Shown: in pieces, positions 7,610 to 16,699 of the stretch
Position numbering within the stretch: position 1 is the stretch's first letter
Layout of the letters: the number at the start of each line of letters is the position of its first letter
From: Tildeniella nuda ZEHNDER 1965/U140
GTDB taxonomy: Bacteria > Cyanobacteriota > Cyanobacteriia > Leptolyngbyales > Leptolyngbyaceae
Length of the DNA stretch: 64,000 nt
Assembly (NCBI GenBank): GCA_019358895.1
Contig: JAHHIG010000001.1
Span: 434,001 to 498,000, forward strand
Direction of reading: 5' to 3'
The notes under the pieces: generated by a model
Database searches by the model: none
Seen by the model: the letters and a program-made list of their open reading frames with translations, nothing else
Told to the model about the DNA's origin: nothing
Program-made: the position numbers and the translations under genes

Positions 7610-10600
7610 ATGCATCGTCTTGCTACTTTGCCAGGAGGCTGGAACCCGTCCACAGACGGCGTAATTTTTGTGGAACAGCAGCCCGCGCCGATCGTGGTGA
7701 TCACCGCAGCCGATACGGATATTCAAACACTTGCTGCTGCCGCTGCTCAATTACCCGCAGACTTTCCATCATTGCGTGTGGTGAATTTACTTCAATTGCA
7801 ACAGCAGTTGACGATCGACACTTATGCGGAAGATGTTTTAGCTAATGCAACGGTCATTATTGTGCGCTTGATTGGCGGACAGTCTTACTGGAGCTATGGC
7901 TTGGATGTAGTGGAGCAAACGGCGAGGCAAACGGGTGCGGCGCTGATTTTTATTCCGGGTGATGAGCGCCCTGATCCGACGCTGATTAGCCACTCTACCG
8001 TTTCATTAGCATTAGTGAATCAGGTGTGGCAGTACTTTATTGAAGCAGGCAGTGAGAATTATCAGAATCTGCTGAAGTTTGTTGCAACGGAATTTTTGGA
8101 TCAGGCGATCGCCTATCAGCCGCCTCAACCAGTGCCGCGTGTGGGGCTTTATAACCATTGCTCTAGCGCTCTGGCTGAGGTTACTGTGCATCAAAATTAT
8201 GGCTTGAATGAAACCTCTCTCCGGGGGACTTCCCCCCTGCCAAAGGCTTTTCCGTGGCACAGCGTCACAGAAAAGTCTTTGTCCCCCGCCGCTTGGGGTC
8301 CTAACTCCCCCAAACCCCCCGAACAGGAGTTCTGTGGTGAAAAACAGGTATTGGTTAAGAGGGATCTAGTTCACGCTGAAGTATTTGAGGAGCATAGTTT
8401 AGAAAAGTCTGTAGAGGCGCTCAAAGATGAAAAGCAAGAAAAAGGATCAAGGAGCGTTGGAATCGTTTTTTATCGGGCGCATTATTTGGCGGGTAATACA
8501 GCGGCGATCGATGCCCTTTGTGCTGCTTTAATCGATCGCAATCTAACGCCCATTCCTATTTTTGTTTCATCGCTTAAAGAACCAGATGTCCAAACAGCAT
8601 TAATTCGTTATTGCAATCAAAAAATTGACGTTTTGCTTAATACAACTAGCTTTTCCTTAGCCAGTTTGGAAACTGATACGCCTAAAGTTGATTTGTGGCA
8701 GACGCTGAATGTGCCTGTTTTTCAAGTCATTTTTAGTGGTGGTACGAAAGAGGCTTGGAAAAATGGTTTGCAGGGTTTAACGCCACGCGACATGGCAATG
8801 AATGTGGCATTGCCAGAAGTGGATGGCAGAATTATTACGAGAGCGGTTTCGTTCAAAACAGTGCAGGCGCAAAATGCATTACTGCAAACCGATGTGGTGG
8901 TGTATGAGCCGGAGCGATCGCGTATCGAATTCGTCGCAGAATTAGCATCCAATTGGGTGAAATTGCGTCGCACCCCGATCGCTGAACGAAAAGTCGCGCT
9001 GATTCTGGCAAACTATCCCAATCGTGATGGACGGTTAGCAAACGGTGTTGGATTAGACACTCCAGCAAGCTGTTTAGAAATTTTGAACGCGCTTCAAAAT
9101 GAAGGTTATACCGTTTCAGAACTGCCTACAACCAGTGATGCACTGATGCAGCTTTTAGCCGCTGGCATTACGAATGATCCAGAGAGTTTAGAGCTGCGAT
9201 TGGTAAACCAATCTCTATCGCTGGAAGACTACAACACGCACTTTCAAACATTGCCAACGTCGGTACAAACTGGTGTTCAAACTCGCTGGGGAAACCCGCT
9301 TGAAACAGAGGCTTTTCCCATTGCAGGTATACAATTTGGCAATGTGTTTGTCGGCATTCAACCAGCGCGTGGATACGATCGCGATCCCACTCTCAATTAT
9401 CACGCACCCGACTTAGAACCAACCCATACGTATCTCGCGTTTTATCACTGGGTCAGCGCTCATTTTGGCGCAAATGCAGTCGTTCATGTGGGCAAACATG
9501 GCAATTTAGAATGGCTACCAGGGAAAAGCATTGCGCTGTCAGAAAATTGCTATCCCGAAGCGGTTTTTGGTGCGATGCCGCATCTGTATCCGTTTATTGT
9601 GAATGATCCTGGTGAAGGCTCTCAGGCAAAACGACGATCGCACGCTGTCATCATCGATCACCTTACGCCGCCGATGACTCGCGCTGAACTGTACGGCAGT
9701 TTACATCAATTAGAAGGCTTAATTGATGAGTATTACGAAGCTCAAACACTTGATCCAGCGCGAGTAAGTTTAATTCGCGATCGCCTCCTGACATTGATTC
9801 GGCAAGAAAATTTTCACAAAGATTTAGGGATTGAAACTGAGTTGCCAGATGAGGCGATCGCTAAAGTTTTAACTGCCGCTGATGGCTACTTGTGTGAACT
9901 CAAAGAGGCACAAATTCGTGACGGTCTACACATTTTTGGGCAATGCCCCAACGGGCTACAGTTGCGCGATTTGATCGTGGCGATCGCCCGTAATCCTAAC
10001 GCCAACCGCATGGGTTTAACCCGCGCGATCGCTCAAGATTGGCAACTCGACTTCGACCCTTTGACCGCTAATCTAGGCGACATTCTAGAACCCACGCAGC
10101 ATCCCGCTCTCCAAACTTGCCGCATTATTGGCGATGCCGTTGAAGTTATCGAAAACCATGCCGCTGCAATCGTCGAAGCACTTATTACTCAGCCATCTAT
10201 TAATCGAACGCTACTGGGCAACGATCTGGGTTGCCCCCCAACCCCCAATGCTGGGGGAGCTAAACCTTCCACAGAACTAGCAGCAAACGCCAAAGCCCCC
10301 TCGATCGCTCTTTACCCTCTACCCAAGACCTCTTATTCGGGGGGTGTGGGGGAGTTAGGACCCCACAAGGCGGGGGACAAAGACTTTTCTGTGACGCTGT
10401 GCCACGGAAAAGTCTTTGGCAGGGGGGAAGTCCCCCGGAGCCAGCCTTCAGCCGAAGCAACAATACACGCAGACGATCACTCGCAGCAATACTCCCTTGG
10501 ACAGCAGACAGAGCAAGAGTTGCTTTGGGTGCGCGATCGTCTCCTTCCTGCGCTCCGCCAAACCGATCAAGAAATCATCAACCTCTTACGCGGCTTAGAC

Positions 10601-11893
10601 GGACACTACATCCCCAGCGGCGCATCCGGTGCGCCCACACGCGGACGACCAGAAGTCCTCCCCACCGGACGCAACTTCTACTCCGTAGACATTCGCGCCA
10701 TTCCAACCGAAACCGCATGGGACATTGGACGCAAAGCCGCCGAAACCCTTGTAGAACGGTATACCCAGGAACATGGTGAGTATCCCAAAACACTGGGACT
10801 ATCCATCTGGGGCACCTCAACCATGCGCACAGGCGGCGATGACCTGGCAGAAGCACTCGCGCTGCTAGGCGTACAGCCCGTGTGGGATGGCGTTTCACGA
10901 CGGGTCATTGATTTTGAGATTCTGCCTCTGTCCTTTTTGGGTCGTCCACGCGTAGATGTAACGCTGCGCATTTCCGGCTTCTTTCGCGATGCGTTTCCCA
11001 ATTTGATTGATTTATTTGACAGTGCGGTGAATGCGATCGCCAATCTCAATGAATCGGCTGACCAAAACCCCCTTGCCGCTCAAGTGCAGCAAGAAACGTT
11101 GCGGTGGGAAGCTGAGGGGCTTGTGGCAGAACAGGCAGCAGCCCGATCGCGTTACCGCATTTTCGGCTCCAAACCCAGTGCGTATGGTGCTGGTCTACAA
11201 GGCTTAATCGAATCCCAAAATTGGGAGAGCGATGATGATTTAGCCCGTGCCTACATTAACTGGAGCGCCTACGCGTATGCCCGCAACGCCGAAGGCAAAT
11301 CAGCGCCCGAAGCCTTTACACAACGGTTGAGCACAATGCAAATCGTGTTGCAAAACCAGGACAACCGCGAACATGACTTGCTCGATTCGGATGATTACTA
11401 CCAGTTTCAAGGCGGCTTGACAGCGGCTGTACGTTCTGTCTCTGAGACGACTCCAGCGGTTTACTTTGGTGATAATTCCTGTACTGCACAGCCCAGAGTG
11501 CGAAAACTGAGCGAAGAAATTGCCCGCGTCTATCGTTCCAGAGTCGTCAACCCTAAATGGATTGCAGGCGCAATGAGGCACGGTTATAAAGGCGCGTTTG
11601 AAATGGCAGCGACAGTGGATTACCTGTTTGCCTACGATGCCACGACTCACTGTGTCGAAGACTTCATGTACGAAGGCATTGCCAAGGCATATGTGTTTGA
11701 TCCAGCGGTGCAAGCTTTCATGCAAAAAAGCAATCCCTGGGCGCTGCGCGATATGGCAGAACGCTTATTGGAGGCGAACCAGCGCGATTTATGGCAGCAG
11801 CCTGACCCCAAAATGCTAGAGCAGTTGAAAGCGATCGCCAACGAAGCTGAAGGCACGATCGAAGCGCAATACCCTGGAACCAGCCACACGTGA
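7610..11893 (+). CDS. cobN: cobaltochelatase subunit CobN, enlarged by two in-frame repeat insertions
   Basis: 1427 aa. The start MHRLATLPGGWNPSTDGVIF is the standard CobN N-terminus. Conserved blocks include VGIVFYRAHYLAGNTAAIDAL, GRDPTLNYHAPDLEPTHTY-like GYDRDPTLNYHAPDLEPTH, VVHVGKHGNLEWLPGKS and TLGLSIWGTSTMRTGGDDLAEAL. It is the large subunit of ATP-dependent cobalt insertion into hydrogenobyrinate a,c-diamide, or of the related Mg-chelatase H superfamily; the chain-start motif favours CobN over ChlH. The protein is roughly 150 residues longer than CobN usually is, because of two variable linkers near residues 203-275 and 868-960, each holding a 111-bp repeat copy. The partner subunits are not in this window. 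Confidence 0.95.
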   Translation: MHRLATLPGGWNPSTDGVIFVEQQPAPIVVITAADTDIQTLAAAAAQLPADFPSLRVVNLLQLQQQLTIDTYAEDVLANATVIIVRLIGGQSYWSYGLDVVEQTARQTGAALIFIPGDERPDPTLISHSTVSLALVNQVWQYFIEAGSENYQNLLKFVATEFLDQAIAYQPPQPVPRVGLYNHCSSALAEVTVHQNYGLNETSLRGTSPLPKAFPWHSVTEKSLSPAAWGPNSPKPPEQEFCGEKQVLVKRDLVHAEVFEEHSLEKSVEALKDEKQEKGSRSVGIVFYRAHYLAGNTAAIDALCAALIDRNLTPIPIFVSSLKEPDVQTALIRYCNQKIDVLLNTTSFSLASLETDTPKVDLWQTLNVPVFQVIFSGGTKEAWKNGLQGLTPRDMAMNVALPEVDGRIITRAVSFKTVQAQNALLQTDVVVYEPERSRIEFVAELASNWVKLRRTPIAERKVALILANYPNRDGRLANGVGLDTPASCLEILNALQNEGYTVSELPTTSDALMQLLAAGITNDPESLELRLVNQSLSLEDYNTHFQTLPTSVQTGVQTRWGNPLETEAFPIAGIQFGNVFVGIQPARGYDRDPTLNYHAPDLEPTHTYLAFYHWVSAHFGANAVVHVGKHGNLEWLPGKSIALSENCYPEAVFGAMPHLYPFIVNDPGEGSQAKRRSHAVIIDHLTPPMTRAELYGSLHQLEGLIDEYYEAQTLDPARVSLIRDRLLTLIRQENFHKDLGIETELPDEAIAKVLTAADGYLCELKEAQIRDGLHIFGQCPNGLQLRDLIVAIARNPNANRMGLTRAIAQDWQLDFDPLTANLGDILEPTQHPALQTCRIIGDAVEVIENHAAAIVEALITQPSINRTLLGNDLGCPPTPNAGGAKPSTELAANAKAPSIALYPLPKTSYSGGVGELGPHKAGDKDFSVTLCHGKVFGRGEVPRSQPSAEATIHADDHSQQYSLGQQTEQELLWVRDRLLPALRQTDQEIINLLRGLDGHYIPSGASGAPTRGRPEVLPTGRNFYSVDIRAIPTETAWDIGRKAAETLVERYTQEHGEYPKTLGLSIWGTSTMRTGGDDLAEALALLGVQPVWDGVSRRVIDFEILPLSFLGRPRVDVTLRISGFFRDAFPNLIDLFDSAVNAIANLNESADQNPLAAQVQQETLRWEAEGLVAEQAAARSRYRIFGSKPSAYGAGLQGLIESQNWESDDDLARAYINWSAYAYARNAEGKSAPEAFTQRLSTMQIVLQNQDNREHDLLDSDDYYQFQGGLTAAVRSVSETTPAVYFGDNSCTAQPRVRKLSEEIARVYRSRVVNPKWIAGAMRHGYKGAFEMAATVDYLFAYDATTHCVEDFMYEGIAKAYVFDPAVQAFMQKSNPWALRDMAERLLEANQRDLWQQPDPKMLEQLKAIANEAEGTIEAQYPGTSHT
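8219..8329 (+). repeat. 111-bp palindromic repeat element, copy A, inside cobN
   Basis: It runs from CTCCGGGGGACTTCCCCCC to CCGAACAGGAG. The centre is an imperfect hairpin, CAAAGGCTTTTCCGTG opposite CACAGAAAAGTCTTTG. It is near-identical to the reverse complement of 10330-10440 and has the same length. Its 111 bp are 37 codons without a stop in the cobN frame. No target-site duplication or transposase is visible, so a MITE-like or REP-like element is proposed. Confidence 0.88.
10330..10440 (-). repeat. 111-bp palindromic repeat element, copy B (inverted), inside cobN
   Basis: This is the inverted copy of 8219-8329, with only about eight to ten differences over 111 bp. It is again stop-free in the cobN frame, where it is read from the opposite strand of the element and so encodes an unrelated peptide (SYSGGVGELGPHKAG). 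Both copies sit in linkers that vary among CobN proteins, which suggests selection for tolerated insertion sites. Confidence 0.88.
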
Positions 11894-11925
11894 GATGATG
11901 CTAAATGTCGTGAAGCGATGGTTCC

Positions 11926-13785
11926 ATGCAGAACCCTTTCCTAACGTTCCGACTCGGGTGCAGTTTACTGACCGTGTTTAGTTTGATTACCGCAAAGCCT
12001 CTGAAGGGGCAGAGTGTTGAACGTGAGCGATCGCCGCAGGTTTTGCTCAAGGTATCCACAACTTTGGAGCAATCTCAAGCCTACTCGCCACTCTTTCTAT
12101 CAGATTCGATCGCACCCACCGCAACGTGGTCGATCGCCCAAAGCATCCCACCTAAAACTGCACCACAACCGCTGCCACGAGAACCATCGCCACCGTCTAC
12201 CCAGCCGCCGCCAACTGCCACACCAGAACCGTTACCATCCCTTGATCAGTTGTTCCCGCTGCCTGCCCCTCAGCGATCGCCAACATCTGAAAGCCCGCCT
12301 GAGGTGATTACAGTCGATCGCTTTGAGGTCATCGGCAGTACAGTGTTTAGCGCGACAGAACTTGCCAAAATCACGGAGCCATTTGCGAAGCGTCCTCTAG
12401 CGATCGCTGAACTATTTCAGCTTCGCTCTGCCATTACTCGGCTTTACACTGACAAGGGCTATATCACCTCTGGTGCATACATTCCACCGCAAACACTTCA
12501 GCGGGGAGTCGTCACCATCCAAGTCGTAGAAGGCAGGCTAGAAGCGATCGCTATCACGGGTACTCGCCGACTCAGCCCAAACTACGTGCGATCGCGGTTG
12601 GCGATCGCCACGGGCACCCCTCTCAACCGTAATCGGCTGTTAGAGGCATTGCAGTTGCTACAGCTCGATCCACTCATTCAATCGCTTTCGGCAGAACTGT
12701 CTGCTGGCACCCGTCCGGGCGAAAGCGTACTGTCGGTGCGGGTAACAGAAGCAAAATCGTTGACGACACAGCTTACATTTGATAACGCTCGTGCGCCCAG
12801 CGTCGGCACCGATCGCCGTCAGTTGCAAGTCAGCGAGGGTAATCTTACCGGACTGGGCGATCGTCTGAGTGCCGTCTACACTAATACAAACGGTAGCAAC
12901 GCGGTTGATTTAAGCTACGTGCTGCCGCTGAATCCACGCAATGGCACCCTCAGCTTCAACTACGGCAGCGCCTCTAGCAACGTCATTGAGCTACCCTTCG
13001 ATGTACTGGAGATTGAGTCCAAATCTCGCTACTACGAGTTCATATTGCGGCAGCCGATCGTTCAAACACCTACACGAGAAGTAGCGCTCGGCATCACCGC
13101 TACCCGACGCGAAAGCGAAGCGACTTTGCTCAGTGGACTCATTCCGTTTCCAGCGCTGGGAGCCGATCGCAATGGCAAAACGCGCCTCACTGCCCTACGG
13201 TTTTTTCAGGAGGCAACCTGGCGCAGTGGTGTAGAGGTGATTGCGCTCCGCTCTCAATTTACGGTGGGTCTGAATGCTCTCAGTGCCACCATCAACCCCG
13301 ATCCGCCCGACAGCCGCTTTTTTGCATGGCGCGGACAGGCTCAGTGGGTACGCTTGCTGGCTCCAGACACCTTGCTGCTGGTACGTAGCGACTTACAGCT
13401 CGCCGATCGACCAGTTCTGCCGCTTGAACAATTTGGCTTGGGTGGTCAAGATAGCGTGCGGGGCTATCGTCAGGATGCCCTGCTCACTGATAGCGGACTG
13501 TTCGCTTCAGCCGAAATTCGCCTTCCCATTCTGCGCTTGCCTAGGTTGAATAGCCTGTTGCAACTCACACCCTTCGTTGATCTTGGCACTGCCTGGAACC
13601 TGAGAAGCGCCCCTGATCCCGATCCCAGTACGCTACTAGCAGTGGGCTTGGGGCTGCGGTTGCAATGCAGCGATCGCGTTACAGCCCGCCTTGACTGGGG
13701 CATGCCGCTGATGGAGATCAGCGGTGCGAAAAACACCTGGCAGGAAAACGGACTGTATTTTTCGATCGTGGTGAATCCGTTTTGA
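11926..13785 (+). CDS. TpsB/ShlB-family two-partner secretion transporter (POTRA + barrel)
   Basis: 619 aa with an N-terminal export signal (FRLGCSLLTVFSLITA) and a Pro-rich linker to about residue 125. A ShlB-type POTRA region follows (ITVDRFEVIGSTVFSATEL, then a second POTRA with LEAIAITGTRRLSPNYVRSR). A 16-strand-type barrel comes next, with the Omp85 loop-6 motif GGQDSVRGYRQD near 505 and the C-terminal aromatic NPF. It should sit in the outer membrane and export a TpsA substrate. It starts 32 bp after cobN. No TpsA adjoins it; the only TpsA-like gene in the window is at 28.6 kb. It is closely related to the partial gene at 62201. Confidence 0.93.
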   Translation: MQNPFLTFRLGCSLLTVFSLITAKPLKGQSVERERSPQVLLKVSTTLEQSQAYSPLFLSDSIAPTATWSIAQSIPPKTAPQPLPREPSPPSTQPPPTATPEPLPSLDQLFPLPAPQRSPTSESPPEVITVDRFEVIGSTVFSATELAKITEPFAKRPLAIAELFQLRSAITRLYTDKGYITSGAYIPPQTLQRGVVTIQVVEGRLEAIAITGTRRLSPNYVRSRLAIATGTPLNRNRLLEALQLLQLDPLIQSLSAELSAGTRPGESVLSVRVTEAKSLTTQLTFDNARAPSVGTDRRQLQVSEGNLTGLGDRLSAVYTNTNGSNAVDLSYVLPLNPRNGTLSFNYGSASSNVIELPFDVLEIESKSRYYEFILRQPIVQTPTREVALGITATRRESEATLLSGLIPFPALGADRNGKTRLTALRFFQEATWRSGVEVIALRSQFTVGLNALSATINPDPPDSRFFAWRGQAQWVRLLAPDTLLLVRSDLQLADRPVLPLEQFGLGGQDSVRGYRQDALLTDSGLFASAEIRLPILRLPRLNSLLQLTPFVDLGTAWNLRSAPDPDPSTLLAVGLGLRLQCSDRVTARLDWGMPLMEISGAKNTWQENGLYFSIVVNPF

Positions 13786-13798
13786 GGGAGAGGGGGGG

Positions 13799-13849
13799 AA
13801 GGCTAAGGGCTAAAGGATCAAGGCTAAGGGCTAAAGGATAAGGGTTAAA
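13799..13849. repeat. STRR heptamer array
   Basis: Consecutive seven-base units GGCTAAG, GGCTAAA, GGATCAA, GGCTAAG, GGCTAAA, GGATAAG and GGTTAAA follow the TpsB stop. This is a short tandemly repeated repetitive (STRR) array of the kind known from filamentous cyanobacteria. It fills part of the spacer before the lipoprotein gene. Confidence 0.85.
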
Positions 13850-13988
13850 AGCATAAGTCAGAGGTTGCCGTTAACTCTTGCCTTCTAACTTCATCACTCA
13901 ACAAAACGTTCTCTCATGCCTCGCTACCGCTCATCACGCTCAAATGTCCATTTTGCAAACGACTCTACTAACGGTAAAATCGCTAGAC

Positions 13989-14834
13989 ATGAAGACCCTT
14001 TTGACCAATGGTTCCATTCAGTTAGCGATCGCTACGACACTGGTCGCGTGCAATACGTTTCGCCCGTCCGTCACACCATCACCGCTGCCTGATGTCTTCT
14101 CATCCAGCCCAGTAGTTGGTAGCCCTTCACCGCTTCCGATCGCAACAGGTGACCCGTTTACGAAAGGTATAGACAAGGCAGCCAGCGCCACCAGTCTGGC
14201 GCAATCAGCTCAGTCGGCAGAAGATTGGAACTTAGTGCTCACGCAATGGCAGCGATCGATCGCCTTCATGAAAGCAGTGCCGCCATCTAGCCCGAACCAT
14301 GCCGCGGCGCAAAAGCTACTGGTAGCGTACCAACAGGCTTTAGCGCGCGCCCAGCAACAGGCAAAGCGGGGTGGTGCAAGCCAGCGTTCTGCGGCTAAAG
14401 GCAATACGGACGGTGGTATTCCTTTGATTGCGGGTGGGCAACCGTCTACTAGCCCCAGCCCTGCAAACGACGCGGCGACAGTTGCTGTGACAACCATTAA
14501 TACCTTGCTTCAGCAGCAGACAGACTTTTTTGCCAAACAGAAACGCTTTGCCGCCAATCTGACGGAATTAGGCAGTAGCATTCCTGCTGATACGCCAAAC
14601 TACACCTATAGCACCAGCGTCTTGCCCTCAAAACAGGCGATCGCTACCGCAACAGCCAAGCAAGACAACCTACCCAGCTACACGGGCGCATTCCTTGTAG
14701 TCAAAGACGACAAGAACAACGACACAACTGTGACAGCTACTTGTTTGACCAGTAAACCTGCGAAAGTGCCGCCTGCTGCCCCCCAAATGGTCGGCAAAGA
14801 GATTCAGTGTCCATCCGGTTCCTCGAAGCTATGA
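13989..14834 (+). CDS. putative lipoprotein with type IV pilin-like C-terminal region
   Basis: 281 aa from the ATG at 13989. This start gives a clean lipoprotein signal, MKTLLTNGSIQ to LVAC, with the lipobox Cys at residue 21; earlier in-frame starts would bury it. A Pro/Ser-rich spacer is followed by a helical segment (AEDWNLVLTQWQRSIAFMKAV), a basic Gly/Ser linker, and a C-terminal part, NTLLQQQTDFFAKQKRFAAN, resembling the conserved segment of cyanobacterial pilin-like proteins. The role is unknown. It is convergent with the next gene, with a 2-bp gap between stops. Confidence 0.75.
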   Translation: MKTLLTNGSIQLAIATTLVACNTFRPSVTPSPLPDVFSSSPVVGSPSPLPIATGDPFTKGIDKAASATSLAQSAQSAEDWNLVLTQWQRSIAFMKAVPPSSPNHAAAQKLLVAYQQALARAQQQAKRGGASQRSAAKGNTDGGIPLIAGGQPSTSPSPANDAATVAVTTINTLLQQQTDFFAKQKRFAANLTELGSSIPADTPNYTYSTSVLPSKQAIATATAKQDNLPSYTGAFLVVKDDKNNDTTVTATCLTSKPAKVPPAAPQMVGKEIQCPSGSSKL

Positions 14835-14836
14835 CA

Positions 14837-15691
14837 CTAGCGCCGTCTACCGCCAAAGCTCCGTGATCCTGAACTGCCAAAGCCTCTGCTAGGACTACGA
14901 TAGCTGCCACTAGGGCGATCGGACTGTCGCAATGTGCTGTTACCAAAACCAGAACCCGTTGAGCGGTTGGACTGCCCTGTGTTGCGTGTTCTGGATGTGT
15001 TGGTGGAAGGCGTTCTTAGCTGCCCCGTTGTCCGCAATTGGTTATTACGCACCGCAGCCGGAGGAGCTTGATAACGACTCTGGTAGCTATTCACGGCTTG
15101 ATTGTAAGAGGAACCGTAGCCGCCGTATCCAGCCATAGGCACACCGGGTTGATAAGCCGGCGGCATGTAATATTGTGGTCGAAACAGCAGGCTACCCAAT
15201 GCTTGCCCTGCCAATGCACCTGCAAACGGTGTCCAGAAATTTGATTCTTGACGCACCACGACGGTTTCTTGGCGACCCGTTTGAGGATTATTTTGCGTTT
15301 CTGTCACGTTATGCACGTACTCAATCTTGAAGTCTTCAGTGAGGTACAAAGAAGGCTGACCCTTTTCAACCTTGAGGTAGCTCTTCTTGCCAGCCGCAAC
15401 CTCCTCGTTAGTCAGACGAGCCATCTGTAAGTTAGTCGCACGAAACGCAGACGATTCGCCCGGTTTTGTGTTGAGCAGTGCCACGTTGTATTCGCCACCG
15501 TCATCGTTGTAGGTTGCCTGCTGTACAGGATACTCTCCGTCCGAGAGACGGCTTTGGGCAGCGGGACTGGTCGATTGTGTGGGCTGCGATCGCGCATCAG
15601 CATTCGATTTGTCTGCATCAGGGTTGCCACAACCAACTGACGTGAAGATGAGCGTCAAAGCCATTGAGAAAACCAAAAATTTGCGAAGCAT
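14837..15691 (-). CDS. conserved cyanobacterial lipoprotein, Gly/Ser/Arg-rich C-terminus
   Basis: 284 aa from an ATG. A lipoprotein signal, MLRKFLVFSMALTLIFTSVGC, places the modified Cys at residue 21. The middle part carries DGEYPVQQATYNDDGGEYN and a membrane-like segment near FAGALAGQALGSLLF, then a Tyr/Pro/Gly-rich stretch. The final 80 residues are low complexity (SNRSTGSG, SPSRGFGSSGSRSFGGRRR). This architecture recurs among cyanobacterial hypothetical proteins, and no enzymatic motif is visible. It may share a transcript with the DUF1517-type gene at 15749, whose 3' end is 57 bp upstream. Confidence 0.8.
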   Translation of the reverse strand: MLRKFLVFSMALTLIFTSVGCGNPDADKSNADARSQPTQSTSPAAQSRLSDGEYPVQQATYNDDGGEYNVALLNTKPGESSAFRATNLQMARLTNEEVAAGKKSYLKVEKGQPSLYLTEDFKIEYVHNVTETQNNPQTGRQETVVVRQESNFWTPFAGALAGQALGSLLFRPQYYMPPAYQPGVPMAGYGGYGSSYNQAVNSYQSRYQAPPAAVRNNQLRTTGQLRTPSTNTSRTRNTGQSNRSTGSGFGNSTLRQSDRPSGSYRSPSRGFGSSGSRSFGGRRR

Positions 15692-15748
15692 AAGTCGGTA
15701 AGTGAATGTGTGTCGGTGAACAAACGTATCAGTAAAGGAAAAGTCAGT

Positions 15749-16348
15749 TTAGAGTGGAATGAGTTCTGGAAAATTGCCCAGCACTTGGTCAGCACTCAGT
15801 TCATCGCCTAATCGTGCAGGTGAGAAGTGAACCTGAATCGCTCGTAGCTTTTCCTGATAGTGCAGGTTGATCAGCGCTGTCAGTCCTGCCTTCAGTGCGC
15901 TCATGCTGGCAAGGTCAGTCTCCAGCTCTAGCACTTCGCCCTCAGAAGCGACTGTGATCATGACAACAAGATGACGGGTCGCAGGTAAGGCTAGCTCGTC
16001 AGTGTCCCCATTCGCTTCTAACGCTGGCGTACTGAGATAGCGCTGCGCCGAATCCGTAAAGAGTTCAGTGACAAAATCGCCTGCCTCACCTTCATCAAAA
16101 AAGACGTTACCTTCATTTGCAGCAGACTGCCAGTAAATGTCGTGCTGAAGCAAGCTCTGACAAATTTCCACTAAGCCTTCTCCAAGAGCACCCATGTCGC
16201 CTTCTGTATCAACAGCATCACGGGCAGCGCTATTCAGTACGCCTAGCAGTGTAGCCACTTCGTCACCCGCCAAGTGAACAAACACGCGGCAGACGACAAA
16301 CCGAGTCTTGCCAGTAAATTGATTGAGGCGATCGCGCCACGCATTCAT
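15749..16348 (-). CDS. DUF1517-like cyanobacterial protein
   Basis: 199 aa from the ATG at 16348. The C-terminal block ATRHLVVMITVASEGEVLELE, a helix pair, and the ending LSADQVLGNFPELIPL match the C-terminal part of DUF1517 proteins (typically ending L-L-x-D-Y-P-x-L). The N-terminal half, with RFVVCRVFVHLAGDEVATLL, is less familiar. There is no signal peptide or membrane segment in this version, unlike many longer DUF1517 members. Function unknown. It is read in the same direction as the lipoprotein gene that follows. Confidence 0.7.
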   Translation of the reverse strand: MNAWRDRLNQFTGKTRFVVCRVFVHLAGDEVATLLGVLNSAARDAVDTEGDMGALGEGLVEICQSLLQHDIYWQSAANEGNVFFDEGEAGDFVTELFTDSAQRYLSTPALEANGDTDELALPATRHLVVMITVASEGEVLELETDLASMSALKAGLTALINLHYQEKLRAIQVHFSPARLGDELSADQVLGNFPELIPL

Positions 16349-16699
16349 GTTTCGTTTCCCTTAGTGATAGTGATCGTTGCTCCAAGCTAACTCTACTCTT
16401 ACTGTATGCAGCCGCTTGTGTAAAACTATCTACCTCTGGTTTAGCCTACGTTTCGGTCAGCATGATGTTCGGATTACTGCCCTTAAAGGTACGGTAAAGA
16501 GAGCAAGAGGGCAGAGGGAGAAAAGGGGCAGAGGGAGCGGGGGAAGGCTAGAAGCTAAAGGCTGTGTGTTGAACTCAAAACTCACCCCCCTAGCTCCCTT
16601 GCCCCCTTGCCTCCTTACCCCCTTGTGAGTGCTACCGTAGAACGGTGCTGCAAGAGTTAGACAGCCATTGTTCTTTAAGTCAAACGCTAGGATCGTCCG
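16349..16699. other. 351-bp gene-free spacer with purine/pyrimidine mirror repeats
   Basis: The divergent spacer between the DUF1517-like gene and the ABC-F gene holds a G/A-rich block (16496-16560, units such as GGGCAGAGGGAG) followed by a C/T-rich block (16585-16625, CCCCCTTGCC units). The two could fold into a long imperfect hairpin. No RNA gene or clear promoter was recognised. Confidence 0.6.
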
